The translations under genes and the position numbers were made by a program. A stretch of DNA of 64,000 nucleotides from Boudabousia tangfeifanii (lineage in GTDB: Bacteria > Actinomycetota > Actinomycetes > Actinomycetales > Actinomycetaceae), in contig NZ_CP017812.1 of the NCBI RefSeq assembly GCF_001856685.1, forward strand, positions 2,143,833 through 2,207,832, given 5' to 3'. Shown in pieces: positions 35,501 to 43,294 of the stretch. The number at the start of each line of letters is the position of its first letter. Positions within the stretch are counted from its first letter, which is position 1. The notes below the pieces were generated by a model. That model was given only the letters and a program-made list of their open reading frames with translations. It was not told where the DNA came from and did not search any database.

Positions 35501-37266
35501 CGAACCTTGTCAATGCTCTCCTTATTAAAGAAGTAAACACCCTTTGAATACGACTTTTTACTTCCAGACAAGTTATTTGCGACTAAAAGCAAAGTGCCAT
35601 CTTGAGCAAATGTTAAATCATAAAAATAGTTGCCTGGAGCATCAGGATTGATAGGCGTACCATGGCTAATCCATTGGGGAGATTCCGCATTGGGGTCCAA
35701 AGAAAACAATGTGCCACCAGAAATCATTACCCAAATCACTCCATTCGGGTCAATGCCAATACCAGCACCTACATTGTCAATCACATTAACTGGTGGGAAA
35801 CCAGCATCTACGCCCGTAGAACCAGGAGTCGTTGGTGCTACAAACACCTTCTTATTGTTCAGGTAATAAATCTTATCCTTGGTGATAGGCGAAAGAGCAA
35901 TCGCCCCAGCATACGGCTTAGGGTTCAAGGAATCTCGAATATCCCTAACAGCCAATGGTGTTACCTCTGGATTAACCGCAACTACATCGCTAAAAGTAGT
36001 GCCATTTCCCTTTTGAATGAAAATATCTTCACACCAGGCTTTGTCCGGTTTGGGTGCTTCACCGGGTTTGCTTGGAAGAATGATTAGATCGTTATCATTC
36101 GCGTTAGCAGTAACCTCAGGACGGGCAATTTCTAAAGCAAATGCAATATTACGATTGGTATCGCCATCTGTTGATAGACCTGGGTCAACACAGTTTTCGA
36201 AGGTGTAACCATGAGTTGCTACCACGGTAGCGCCGGCTGGCAACCATGTGCGACCAGTCCAAGTTGAAGGGTCCCAAACCCAGTTAGTGGAATCAATCCA
36301 TTGAGCGTTGCCGGTTTTAGCAATCAAAGGATCAATAACATACTGCGGTTTGGAAGGATCAGGATTCACGTAAGATGAACCTGCCAAAATATCAGCAGTA
36401 ATATCTTTACCGCTCGCGTCAGTTACCTTTAATGAGTTAAAGGTTGAAGGATCTTGCCAGTTTGCTGGTTGCTGCGCACCATTACTGAAAGGAGCGTCGT
36501 CAAACTTGACCTTGCCCTTACCAGCATTGTCCGCAAGTTTGATATCAAGCAACCATGCACCAGGCTTACTTGTCCAAGTATTGGTTACATAGCCTCTACA
36601 ACCACGAGATGGGGTCGAAACACCATCAGAAGTAGAACCATCAAGAGCCGAGACCAACATGCCATCGGACTTTTGCATGTCCAAAACAGGCTTAGATAGC
36701 ACCTCGCCGCTAATTGAAGCGGAAGCAAAATCACCAGAAGTTGCATCAGCAGATATCTGCGCTTCATTTGAGAACTTAGCGGTAATATCACCGCTCATGC
36801 CCTTAGCTACATACTTCCAAGTGTTATCGTTGACTTTTTCAATTTCTAAACTTTGCGGCTGTACCGGAGAACCATTTTGATCCGTAAAAGTCAAAGAGGA
36901 TTTAGTGGGCGCTGGAGTAAAAGGAGCCTTTTCGCCCTGAGTCACGTAAATCGTGTAAATATTTTCGAGGTTAGTCCCAGAAACACCGGTAAATTCAACC
37001 TTGCCGTTGTAGGTGAAGGTCGCACCGGGAGCCGGGGTCACACCCTCGGCAAAGGTATGCTCCATGGTTGCTTTGGCAACTGGATTCTTGTCAATCGCTG
37101 GACCAGGAACGGTCTCAACGGTATAAGCCTGTGCTGAATCACTGGGGAAGTTAACGCCAAATGCCCCTAGGGTTACGGCCATCCCAGCAGCCAACAGACC
37201 GGCCATCCCTCGACGCAAAGTATTGCGGCGACGGCCAGCTGCTTCAGCAGTATAAAAACTCGACAC
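32554..37266 (-). CDS. Large LPxTG surface protein, probable pilus tip adhesin
   Basis: About 1,570 residues starting with GTG at 37266 (GGAGA about 9 bp upstream). A basic N-terminus and hydrophobic stretch form the signal peptide (cut near AQAYT). The first 600 residues hold an adhesive or propeller-like region with GIGIDPNGVIWVMISGG and FAVDREGNLYVGGGF. Several DUF11-like repeats follow, each with a YLVTVANTGGG- or YLIKVTNTS-like start and a CVPV end. A SpaA/Cna-B domain is seen at about 1365-1500 (IIKTDSSGNTALPGAKFALYD). The sorting signal LPKAGG starts at about residue 1522. By position and length it matches the tip/accessory pilins encoded first in actinomycete fimbrial loci. Ligand unknown. 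Confidence 0.88.
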   Translation of the reverse strand: MSSFYTAEAAGRRRNTLRRGMAGLLAAGMAVTLGAFGVNFPSDSAQAYTVETVPGPAIDKNPVAKATMEHTFAEGVTPAPGATFTYNGKVEFTGVSGTNLENIYTIYVTQGEKAPFTPAPTKSSLTFTDQNGSPVQPQSLEIEKVNDNTWKYVAKGMSGDITAKFSNEAQISADATSGDFASASISGEVLSKPVLDMQKSDGMLVSALDGSTSDGVSTPSRGCRGYVTNTWTSKPGAWLLDIKLADNAGKGKVKFDDAPFSNGAQQPANWQDPSTFNSLKVTDASGKDITADILAGSSYVNPDPSKPQYVIDPLIAKTGNAQWIDSTNWVWDPSTWTGRTWLPAGATVVATHGYTFENCVDPGLSTDGDTNRNIAFALEIARPEVTANANDNDLIILPSKPGEAPKPDKAWCEDIFIQKGNGTTFSDVVAVNPEVTPLAVRDIRDSLNPKPYAGAIALSPITKDKIYYLNNKKVFVAPTTPGSTGVDAGFPPVNVIDNVGAGIGIDPNGVIWVMISGGTLFSLDPNAESPQWISHGTPINPDAPGNYFYDLTFAQDGTLLLVANNLSGSKKSYSKGVYFFNKESIDKVRPETETFTPNKTEVFSAKTTAERISYVNGFAVDREGNLYVGGGFDNSLFLLKDGVMTKVLNSRFTDGIADMGSCSFYPADTPPEVNNDPKFQVQKSAIDPVTGAVAKAGATTENSAVIAADGSTTIQYLVTVANTGGGAGDPGDVTDTIAPPKGFTIMDVLVDGKSVSANNVLTLRPGNLEANSYKSYKITVKLQADSLEAGNNAVGECRNEGPGQAGGGFFNSVTMNNDSDGADNNDACVPVKPRPKAHLKLVKQIVNQDGSLSDDQSAAKKFGLSAGSGDPSSMLTSVNGVTGSEGVDKDVIAGTYVLNEQPLADQPENEYFALGDWKCDSGKTVENGRVQLNENDNVTCTVKNTRMPLTHIQKFPADPTDDNVHVGKLQTPELIPGSNPAQYRTEVSYLIKVTNTSTFTANTAQIRDYFKVPAGMKWDGDKPAKVEFVPGTTGAKAADLATTLTKAELENTSKGDGARLASAVTNLPAKGEVSFKVTIPLLLDTTPDPQTGLSAYDQNAAKLAECYSGEREGEKFTTTASGIANRTSLENEDLRYNQIPILDNYACIPVKIDGSWKVQKFAPAEGGGYVPNAGTTGPAVRVTTNGDAFEATVNYKVRVTNNGPTASLSPVVTDSVTLPEGFNVTALRWQVEGADRFNDVPQPGNQNVANFELPASTKPVPATTDTAQEPAFKNYIDYIVQVTGRTNGQNITAEQWEKAGTCETENAGNASAGGFFNQVTIPNEQDPNADNDNDACVPVVSSGVPVRIIKTDSSGNTALPGAKFALYDVDPTQSDALPIEEVINGLSEEAAYGNVGNEFTNPGIVDALGEASKTETVFETKPLQIGKTYWLVETQAPFTSKAGVETRYNLLAQPLKFRVNAGGIIEPYDNGSGQPVVSDEAECDPTRDNGCDWQTSPKIVDGGTFYVFKGVVNVRDTRTAELPKAGGNGRGPLIAMAVLIILVSLGLTYKTSAVATRYVSTGKPRDSRKA

Positions 37267-37896
37267 TTAAATTATCTCCAAAAACTTTGTCAAACCAAAG
37301 CATTGGCAAATCAATCGATCTGCCGAGCTTTGGTTTGCTCATGTGCGGGCACTTACTAAATTTCTAAAGTTTCAAAACCCCATAAGAAAACAAGTTCGAG
37401 AAGTCGCTTGTCACTATTCAGATTGAAACTAGAAATGTAGTAAGGATTGAAGAATAACCCATAAATAAGTCCCTAACGCGAGATACAACTATGTATAAAA
37501 AACCATTTTTTAGAATCAATAAGGAGATTCGAAACTTATTTATCAAATTTGTGGCAAAAAAATCGCTAGTTAGGCTTTCCATACTTATTTTCATTTTTTA
37601 GCTATTTCATTGACAATTTAGTTTTTATTGCCAATAGATATATTTTCACTAAAACAAAAAATTAGTTCAAAAGTCCCAGACACAGTGTCATAAAAACTGT
37701 GTTGCATATCAGTGTTGTTTCTAACAGCCATATGAGCAACTCTTAATGGGCAAAAATGACCCAACCCGCTTAATAACAACGATTAGCAATTAATTCACTG
37801 TGAGCATAATTAGGGATTATTTTTTGATTTGCGCCCCTAGCCAAAGCACTAAAAATAACTTTGGGTCTAAAGCCCTTCCCGCCTAAACTTCCTCCT
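37267..37896. other. AT-rich intergenic region upstream of the pilus locus and lipB
   Basis: About 630 bp, clearly richer in A and T than its surroundings, with no credible gene. It must hold the promoters of the pilus genes (minus) and lipB (plus). A TTGACA at 37610-37615 with TAGATA further on is a weak plus-strand promoter candidate. An 11-bp palindrome GACACAGTGTC at 37679-37689, followed by AACTGTGTT and CAGTGTT half-sites up to about 37718, may be a regulator-binding site. Confidence 0.6.
37292..37336 (-). promoter_or_regulatory. Leader hairpin upstream of the tip adhesin gene
   Basis: Perfect 10-bp arms (37292-37301 AAACCAAAGC, 37327-37336 GCTTTGGTTT) with a smaller inner TGGCA/TGCC pairing. 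The hairpin lies just upstream of the GGAGA site of the GTG start and would be in the 5' leader. Confidence 0.5.
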
Positions 37897-38616
37897 ATGG
37901 AAATCTTGAACTTGTTGCCACTCGGGCCAACTAACTACCAAGAAGTTTTTGACCTCCAGCATCAGATCCATGCCGAAGTAGCTAGTGGCAAACGCGATCA
38001 CACCCTAATCTTGGTGGAACACGAACCCAGCTATACTGCTGGACGACGAACTCAGCCTGAAGATATCGTCAACCCAAATATCCCCGTATACCAAGCGGAC
38101 CGCGGCGGTCGCGTCACCTATCACGGGCCAGGGCAACTGGTTATTTACCCAATCTTGCGCTTCACTCCCCCAGCTGACGTCGTTAAGTACGTGCGCACTC
38201 TGGAACAAGCCATTCGCAAAGCCCTCAAAACCGCTTTCAATCTCGACACCATCACCGTGGAAGGACGCTCCGGAGTGTGGCTCTCTGCAGACCCCGAAAC
38301 TGGTAAATGGGAACGTAAGATCTGCGCCATAGGAGTCAAATTTGCGCGCGATACCACTTTGCATGGTTTAGCGTTAAACGTCACCACTGATCTAAACGAG
38401 TTCAGTCAAATTGTGCCCTGCGGCATTGCCGATGCCGGGGTTACTTCCCTGCAGGCCGAGGGCGTCAACACCGACTTAACCACCGCCGCACAGGCATTAG
38501 TCACCCCAATCCACGAAATGCTTTCACCGTTGCTAGATCAACCGGGCGACCTCGGACAGCTAGAAAACGAAAGCCAAGTCACCCTGAGCGAGCTTCTAGC
38601 CCAAACCAAGCAATGA
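37897..38616 (+). CDS. lipB: Octanoyl-[acyl carrier protein]:protein octanoyltransferase
   Basis: About 239 residues. LipB moves octanoate from ACP to lipoyl domains of 2-oxoacid dehydrogenases and GcvH, the first step of lipoate synthesis. Diagnostic segments: LILVEHEPSYTAGRRT at about 44, GGRVTYHGPGQLVIYPI at about 75, and the CGI(A/P)DAGVTSL block at about 170-180, which holds the catalytic Cys, with the Lys in KICAIGVKFARDTTLHG. The ATG at 37897 gives the usual length; the open frame upstream starts with a non-homologous stretch. lipA follows 81 bp downstream. Confidence 0.92.
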   Translation: MEILNLLPLGPTNYQEVFDLQHQIHAEVASGKRDHTLILVEHEPSYTAGRRTQPEDIVNPNIPVYQADRGGRVTYHGPGQLVIYPILRFTPPADVVKYVRTLEQAIRKALKTAFNLDTITVEGRSGVWLSADPETGKWERKICAIGVKFARDTTLHGLALNVTTDLNEFSQIVPCGIADAGVTSLQAEGVNTDLTTAAQALVTPIHEMLSPLLDQPGDLGQLENESQVTLSELLAQTKQ

Positions 38617-38697
38617 CTATACTGTAGGCAGGAATAACTCACTTAGCCGTAACGTTAACTGTTTATTCACGACCAAATAGTTAGGAAGACGTATTCA

Positions 38698-39753
38698 ATG
38701 AGTACCTTGAAAAAACCAGACCCGCAGGGACGTAAACTCCTCCGCGTCGAAGCAAAAAACAAGGAAACTCCAATCGAACGCAAACCGGATTGGATCCGGA
38801 CCACTGCCAAAGCTGGCAAAGAATACGAAGACATGCGCTCTCTTTCGAAGGGCAAAAATCTACACACCGTTTGTGCCGAGGCCGGCTGCCCCAACATCTA
38901 CGAATGCTGGGAAGACCGTGAAGCCACCTTCCTAATCGGTGGTGCACTATGTACTCGCCGTTGCGACTTCTGCGATATCGCCACCGGTAAACCCACCGAA
39001 TACGACCAGAATGAGCCAGAGCGCGTTTCCGATTCAGTGAAAGAGCTCGAACTTAAATACGCCACCATCACCGGTGTGGCACGTGACGACCTCCCTGACG
39101 GGGCAGCTTGGCTCTACGCCGAAACTTGCCGACTAATCCACGAAAAGTGCCCCGGCACCGGCGTGGAACTACTAGTCGATGACATTCGCGGCAAAGAAGA
39201 TGCCCTCCAGCTAATCTTCGACTCTAAACCAGAAGTTTTCGGTCACAACCTGGAAACTGTCCCCCGAATTTTCAAGAAAATTCGTCCCGCTTTCCGTTAC
39301 GAACGTTCCCTCGAAGTGCTACAAGCAGCGAACGAGGCCGGTCTTATCACCAAATCAAACCTGATCCTCGGCATGGGTGAAACCCGTGAAGAAATCGAGA
39401 ACGCCATGTTTGACCTAGCTGAATCAGGTACCCACCTTTTGACTCTTACCCAATACCTCCGGCCCTCGCCACTACACCACCCCATCGATCGTTGGGTCCA
39501 CCCAGAAGAGTTCATTGAACTATCGAAAACCGCGAAAGAAATGGGTTTCCTCGGTGTTATGGCTGGCCCAATGGTGCGTTCGTCGTACCGTGCTGGCAAA
39601 CTCTGGGGTGAAGCCATGGCGGCACTCGGTCGCGAAATCCCTGAAGAGCTCTCACACCTCGCTAACCACGGCTCAACCCGCCAAGAAGCATCCAGCTTGC
39701 TGGCCACCCACCCACACCTCCGTGGTGGCCACTCGATTCCGGTTGCCCAATGA
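38698..39753 (+). CDS. lipA: Lipoyl synthase (radical SAM)
   Basis: 351 residues. It inserts two sulfurs into protein-bound octanoate. Both cluster-binding motifs are present: the auxiliary cluster CX4CX5C ([12 protein letters not shown], about residues 60-71) and the radical SAM CX3CX2C (CTRRCDFC, about 85-92). The C-terminal [10 protein letters not shown] holds the conserved RSSY that covers the auxiliary cluster. The ATG has an AGGAAG site. Its stop codon overlaps the start of the acyl ligase gene (ATGA). Confidence 0.96.
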   Translation: MSTLKKPDPQGRKLLRVEAKNKETPIERKPDWIRTTAKAGKEYEDMRSLSKGKNLHTVCAEAGCPNIYECWEDREATFLIGGALCTRRCDFCDIATGKPTEYDQNEPERVSDSVKELELKYATITGVARDDLPDGAAWLYAETCRLIHEKCPGTGVELLVDDIRGKEDALQLIFDSKPEVFGHNLETVPRIFKKIRPAFRYERSLEVLQAANEAGLITKSNLILGMGETREEIENAMFDLAESGTHLLTLTQYLRPSPLHHPIDRWVHPEEFIELSKTAKEMGFLGVMAGPMVRSSYRAGKLWGEAMAALGREIPEELSHLANHGSTRQEASSLLATHPHLRGGHSIPVAQ

Positions 39754-41363
39754 GTGGCACAGAGCAGCCTGCCACAGGTCAGAGCGAAAACCACACCTAC
39801 CTTTCCAACTCACTACTAGCTTCAAGCCCAAACGGGATTGGCTCAGAAATCAATCCGGCATGGACTTTGCAGCTAGCAGCGCAACGCCACCCACAACGAC
39901 TCAGTTTGTTGGCCCGTGACCATGAAGGTGCGGTTTCTAAGTGGACTTTGGCAGAAGCTAACCGCGACTCCCAGCTGCTAGCCACCTGGCTTTCCCAGCA
40001 AGGTATCGGCCTCGGCAAACGAGTCATGATTCTGGCACAAAATAGCCCCTGGCATATGCTGGCCTTTACCGCTTGCGCCCACCTAGGTGCCACTATCATT
40101 CCAGCCTCTTGGCGACTAACTGCGGCGGAAGTGCAAGTCCTTTTGGCACAAACTTCTCCGACACTGCTCCTGCTAGACCATAGCACCAGAGAACTAGCTC
40201 CACTGCTACAAACTGACGCTCAAATCCTCAGTTTAAACGAGCTCTCGATGGCAGTCGATCAGTTAGCTAAAGACCCCAACTTGTCGGTGCCAGAAATGGT
40301 CTGCCACAGCCTTACTGCAGCTAGCCCAGATCCCACCGCAATCCTATTCACCTCGGGAACTAGCGGCCGGCCTAAAGCAGTGCCACTAAGCATGGCGCAA
40401 TTATGGTGGGGCTGGCAGAACTTCCGTGCCAGCTTTGAATACTGCAGTGCCGATGTTGGTTTAGCTGTTGCCCCCTTCTCACATATTGGCGGCTTCAACG
40501 GCACCACCAACGACCTTTTTGCCAACGGTGGCACGCTACTAATCCATGCGCGTTTCGATCCAGAAATGCTACTTTCAGATCTGGCTCAATACCGAGTCAA
40601 CATCATGTTTGCCGTTCCCACGATGTACGCCGCAATGGTGGCTCACTCGACTTGGAAAAACACCGACCTAACCGCCTTTAGAGCACCACTAATCGGCGGT
40701 TCTGCGCCCTCGCCGGCACTATTAGCCAAACTACGCGAAAAAGGCCTCAAACCCATCAATGTTTACGGTATGACGGAAACAGCCGGCGCCGGCATCTGTG
40801 CCCCCTCCGAACTTAGCGAAGCCATCCCCCACACGGTTGGCTTCCCCTTCCCGTGGGTCGAAACCAAAATCGAAGACAATGTCAGTGACCAGCCAGGCAC
40901 GGAAGAAGGCATGTTGCTCTTGCGTGGTCCTGGAGTCATCACCCACTACCTAGATCCCGAAGATACCGCGGAAAGTTTCGTGGACGGCTTCCTTCGCACC
41001 GGTGACTTGGTACGGCGAACCGAGGGCGAATTCGAAATCATCGGCCGTCAGTCAGAAACTATCATTTCGGGCGGAGAAAATATTCACCCCACCGAGATTG
41101 AAAATGCTTTAGCAGACTTCCCTTCTGTCTCCAGCCTCTTAGTAGTTGGCACTCCTGATGAGATTTGGGGCGAGGTCGTTACTCTGCTCTTTGTCCCCAC
41201 GGAAGGACGTTTCGCCCCCACTTTGGGACAAATTCACCAACACCTCACTGGTCGCATTGCTCGCTTCAAGTTCCCTCGTCGCCTGCTAATGGTGCCGCAG
41301 ATCTGTTTGAACCGAAACGGAAAACCAGACCGGGCAGCCAATGTGGCCGCCTACTGCAACTAG
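39750..41363 (+). CDS. Acyl-adenylate/acyl-CoA ligase (AMP-binding, MenE-like) coupled to lipA
   Basis: 537 residues of the ANL superfamily. The phosphate loop is [15 protein letters not shown] at about residue 198; then [10 protein letters not shown] at about 337, [11 protein letters not shown] and [20 protein letters not shown] near 420-445. The catalytic C-terminal Lys is in NRNGKPDRA. The enzyme activates a carboxylate as an adenylate and usually transfers it to CoA. Sequence type alone would suggest o-succinylbenzoate or fatty-acid ligase. Translational coupling to lipA raises the possibility of octanoate or lipoate activation; this is inference. No other menaquinone gene is nearby. Confidence 0.87.
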   Translation: MSGTEQPATGQSENHTYLSNSLLASSPNGIGSEINPAWTLQLAAQRHPQRLSLLARDHEGAVSKWTLAEANRDSQLLATWLSQQGIGLGKRVMILAQNSPWHMLAFTACAHLGATIIPASWRLTAAEVQVLLAQTSPTLLLLDHSTRELAPLLQTDAQILSLNELSMAVDQLAKDPNLSVPEMVCHSLTAASPDPTAILFTSGTSGRPKAVPLSMAQLWWGWQNFRASFEYCSADVGLAVAPFSHIGGFNGTTNDLFANGGTLLIHARFDPEMLLSDLAQYRVNIMFAVPTMYAAMVAHSTWKNTDLTAFRAPLIGGSAPSPALLAKLREKGLKPINVYGMTETAGAGICAPSELSEAIPHTVGFPFPWVETKIEDNVSDQPGTEEGMLLLRGPGVITHYLDPEDTAESFVDGFLRTGDLVRRTEGEFEIIGRQSETIISGGENIHPTEIENALADFPSVSSLLVVGTPDEIWGEVVTLLFVPTEGRFAPTLGQIHQHLTGRIARFKFPRRLLMVPQICLNRNGKPDRAANVAAYCN

Positions 41364-41469
41364 TTTTCTGTGATTTTAGGCCTAACTCTCCCCTTTGCGC
41401 CTACTTACTGGTAGCATTATCAAGCAACCTTTATAGCCACCTGGTTATAAGGGAAGTAAAACATACAAC

Positions 41470-41512
41470 CCTCCTGTCACGGATGGACCGTGACCGCGAA
41501 GACCAAAGGAGG
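41470..41512 (+). promoter_or_regulatory. rpsF leader structure masking the ribosome-binding site (possible S6:S18 operator)
   Basis: CCTCCT (41470-41475) is exactly complementary to the AGGAGG ribosome-binding site of rpsF (41507-41512). Between them is a perfect 7-bp hairpin GTCACGG/CCGTGAC (41476-41494, 5-nt loop). A CCG follows directly in CGTGACCGCG. Known rpsF leaders bind the S6:S18 complex through a stem with a conserved CCG; the match here is by eye only. Confidence 0.55.
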
Positions 41513-41523
41513 TGGGTTAAAGT

Positions 41524-41814
41524 ATGCGCCATTACGAATTGATGGTAATCCTGGACCCTGAGATTGACGAGCGTACCGTCGCCCCGTCACTCGAAAAGCT
41601 CTTGACTGTTGTCACCGAAAACGGTGGCTCGGTAGAGAAGCTTGACGTGTGGGGCAAGCGTCGTTTGGCCTACCCGATCTTGAAGAAGAACGAAGGCATC
41701 TACGCTGTCGTCGACATGACCACCACTCCGGAGCACGCTGCTGAACTAGATCGTCAGCTCAACTTGAACGAATCCGTTATGCGGACCAAGTTGATGCGCC
41801 CCGAAGCTCACTGA
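41524..41814 (+). CDS. rpsF: 30S ribosomal protein S6
   Basis: 96 residues, normal length. It begins [16 protein letters not shown] and has the S6 block [16 protein letters not shown] at about residues 40-55 with YAVVDM after it. S6 binds the central domain of 16S rRNA as a partner of S18, whose gene lies two genes downstream. First gene of the rpsF-ssb-rpsR-rplI operon, preceded by a strong AAAGGAGG site that can be masked by the leader. Confidence 0.97.
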   Translation: MRHYELMVILDPEIDERTVAPSLEKLLTVVTENGGSVEKLDVWGKRRLAYPILKKNEGIYAVVDMTTTPEHAAELDRQLNLNESVMRTKLMRPEAH

Positions 41815-41847
41815 AATCACCCAACCAACCAGCCGAAGGAGTCATAA

Positions 41848-42426
41848 ATGGCCGGAGACACTCAAATCACTGTGATCGGTAACCTCACCGGCGATCCAGA
41901 GCTACGTTTTACCCCATCTGGGGTGGCTGTAGCTTCGTTTACCGTGGCTTCTACTCCTCGCAGCTTCGACCGTCAGGCCAACGAATGGAAAGACGGGGAA
42001 ACCCTCTTCATGCGTTGCTCTGTATGGCGTGAAGTTGCCGAAAACGTCGCTGAAAGCCTTCACAAGGGCATGCGCGTAATCGTGCAGGGTCGGTTGGAAT
42101 CCCGCTCTTACAAGACTCGCGAAGGCGAGAACCGCACTTCTATGGAATTGCAGGTCGACGAAGTCGGCCCGTCGTTGCGTTACGCCACCGCTCGGGTGGA
42201 ACGTAATCAGCGCAATGACGGTGGCAACCGTGGTAGCGGCTATGGTAACGGCGGTGGTTACGGTAATCAGGGCGGCAACAACTACGGCGGAAACCAAGGT
42301 GGTGGCTACAACAATAATGGTGGTGGCCAAGCCAACTTCGGTGCTCCTGCCGGTGGTCAAGCTGAAGACCCGTGGAGCGCAGGCCCCGCAGGTGGTTCCA
42401 GCTTCGACAACGAACCGCCCTTCTAA
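41848..42426 (+). CDS. ssb: Single-stranded DNA-binding protein
   Basis: 192 residues. The OB-fold N-terminal domain (about 1-110) starts [26 protein letters not shown] and includes [18 protein letters not shown] and [15 protein letters not shown] Gly/Asn/Gln-rich linker (about 122-175) leads to the acidic tip ending DNEPPF, the site that recruits repair and replication proteins. The gene sits in the usual place between rpsF and rpsR. Confidence 0.96.
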   Translation: MAGDTQITVIGNLTGDPELRFTPSGVAVASFTVASTPRSFDRQANEWKDGETLFMRCSVWREVAENVAESLHKGMRVIVQGRLESRSYKTREGENRTSMELQVDEVGPSLRYATARVERNQRNDGGNRGSGYGNGGGYGNQGGNNYGGNQGGGYNNNGGGQANFGAPAGGQAEDPWSAGPAGGSSFDNEPPF

Positions 42427-42478
42427 AACATGTCTTAGTCCTGCCGTTAGGTAGGCGTTAATCTCAAGGAGACCAATT

Positions 42479-42721
42479 ATGGCGAAGCAGCAACTTCGCA
42501 ATAAGCCGATTAAGAAAAAGGCGAATCCGCTGAAGTCGGCCAAGATTGAAAACATCGACTACAAAGACACCGCATTGCTACGTAAGTTCATCTCGGACCG
42601 TGGCAAGATCCGCGCTCGTCGCGTTACCGGTGTGTCTGTACAGGAACAGCGCAAGCTAGCCCGTGCAATCAAGAACGCACGTGAAATGGCTTTGTTGCCT
42701 TACTCGACCACTGGCCGCTGA
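42479..42721 (+). CDS. rpsR: 30S ribosomal protein S18
   Basis: 80 residues with a good AAGGAG site. The family core [19 protein letters not shown] (as [16 protein letters not shown]) and [23 protein letters not shown] is complete. It pairs with S6 in the small subunit. It has no zinc-binding Cys residues, so this is the Cys-minus form. Confidence 0.97.
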   Translation: MAKQQLRNKPIKKKANPLKSAKIENIDYKDTALLRKFISDRGKIRARRVTGVSVQEQRKLARAIKNAREMALLPYSTTGR

Positions 42722-42741
42722 GCAGAAAGGAATCAGAAACA

Positions 42742-43188
42742 ATGAAACTCATTCTGACTCACGACGTGGAACACTTGGGCGCTGCCGGCGACGTAGTTGA
42801 GGTCAAGGACGGTTACGGTCGTAACTACCTAGTTCCTCGCAAGCTCGCTGTTAAGTGGACCAAGGGTGCTGGCGCACAGCTCGAACAGATGGCTGCCGCT
42901 CGTCGCAAGCGTGAAATCGCTTCGATCGACGATGCTCGCGCCGTCCGCGACACCCTCAACGATGCTCAGCTCCGCATTGCCCGCAAGGCAACCGAAGCTG
43001 GCCGTCTATTCGGTGCCGTTTCGACCGCTGAAATCGCTGATGCCGTTAAGGAACAGCTCGGTCAGACCATCGACCGCCGCAAGGTTGTCGTGGCTAGCCC
43101 GATCAAGGCTATCGGCCACTACCAGGTGACCGTTAACTTGCACTCGGACGTTACCGCTAACCTCAAGATCCAGGTCGTTAACGCCTGA
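42742..43188 (+). CDS. rplI: 50S ribosomal protein L9
   Basis: 148 residues. The N-terminal rRNA-binding domain shows GAAGDVVEVKDGYGRNYLVPRKLA (here split as GDVVEVKDGYGRNYLVP). A long connecting helix (about 45-75) leads to the C-terminal domain with GRLFGAVSTAEIADAV and IKAIGHYQVTVNLHSDV. Last gene of the operon, followed by a strong terminator. Confidence 0.97.
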   Translation: MKLILTHDVEHLGAAGDVVEVKDGYGRNYLVPRKLAVKWTKGAGAQLEQMAAARRKREIASIDDARAVRDTLNDAQLRIARKATEAGRLFGAVSTAEIADAVKEQLGQTIDRRKVVVASPIKAIGHYQVTVNLHSDVTANLKIQVVNA

Positions 43189-43201
43189 TCATCCAAGGTT
43201 T

Positions 43202-43244
43202 AAATAGTTTGGCCCGCCTCATTTTGAGGCGGGCCAAACTATTT
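43202..43244. terminator. Strong bidirectional terminator between rplI and the PBP gene
   Basis: A perfect 20-bp stem with a TTT loop (arms 43202-43221 and 43225-43244) stands between two convergent genes. ATTTGTCTTTTT follows on the plus side. Confidence 0.92.
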
Positions 43245-43294
43245 GTCTTTTTCCTACCCTAGGACTTCATTAGGTCCTAAAGATTTATTCTGAC

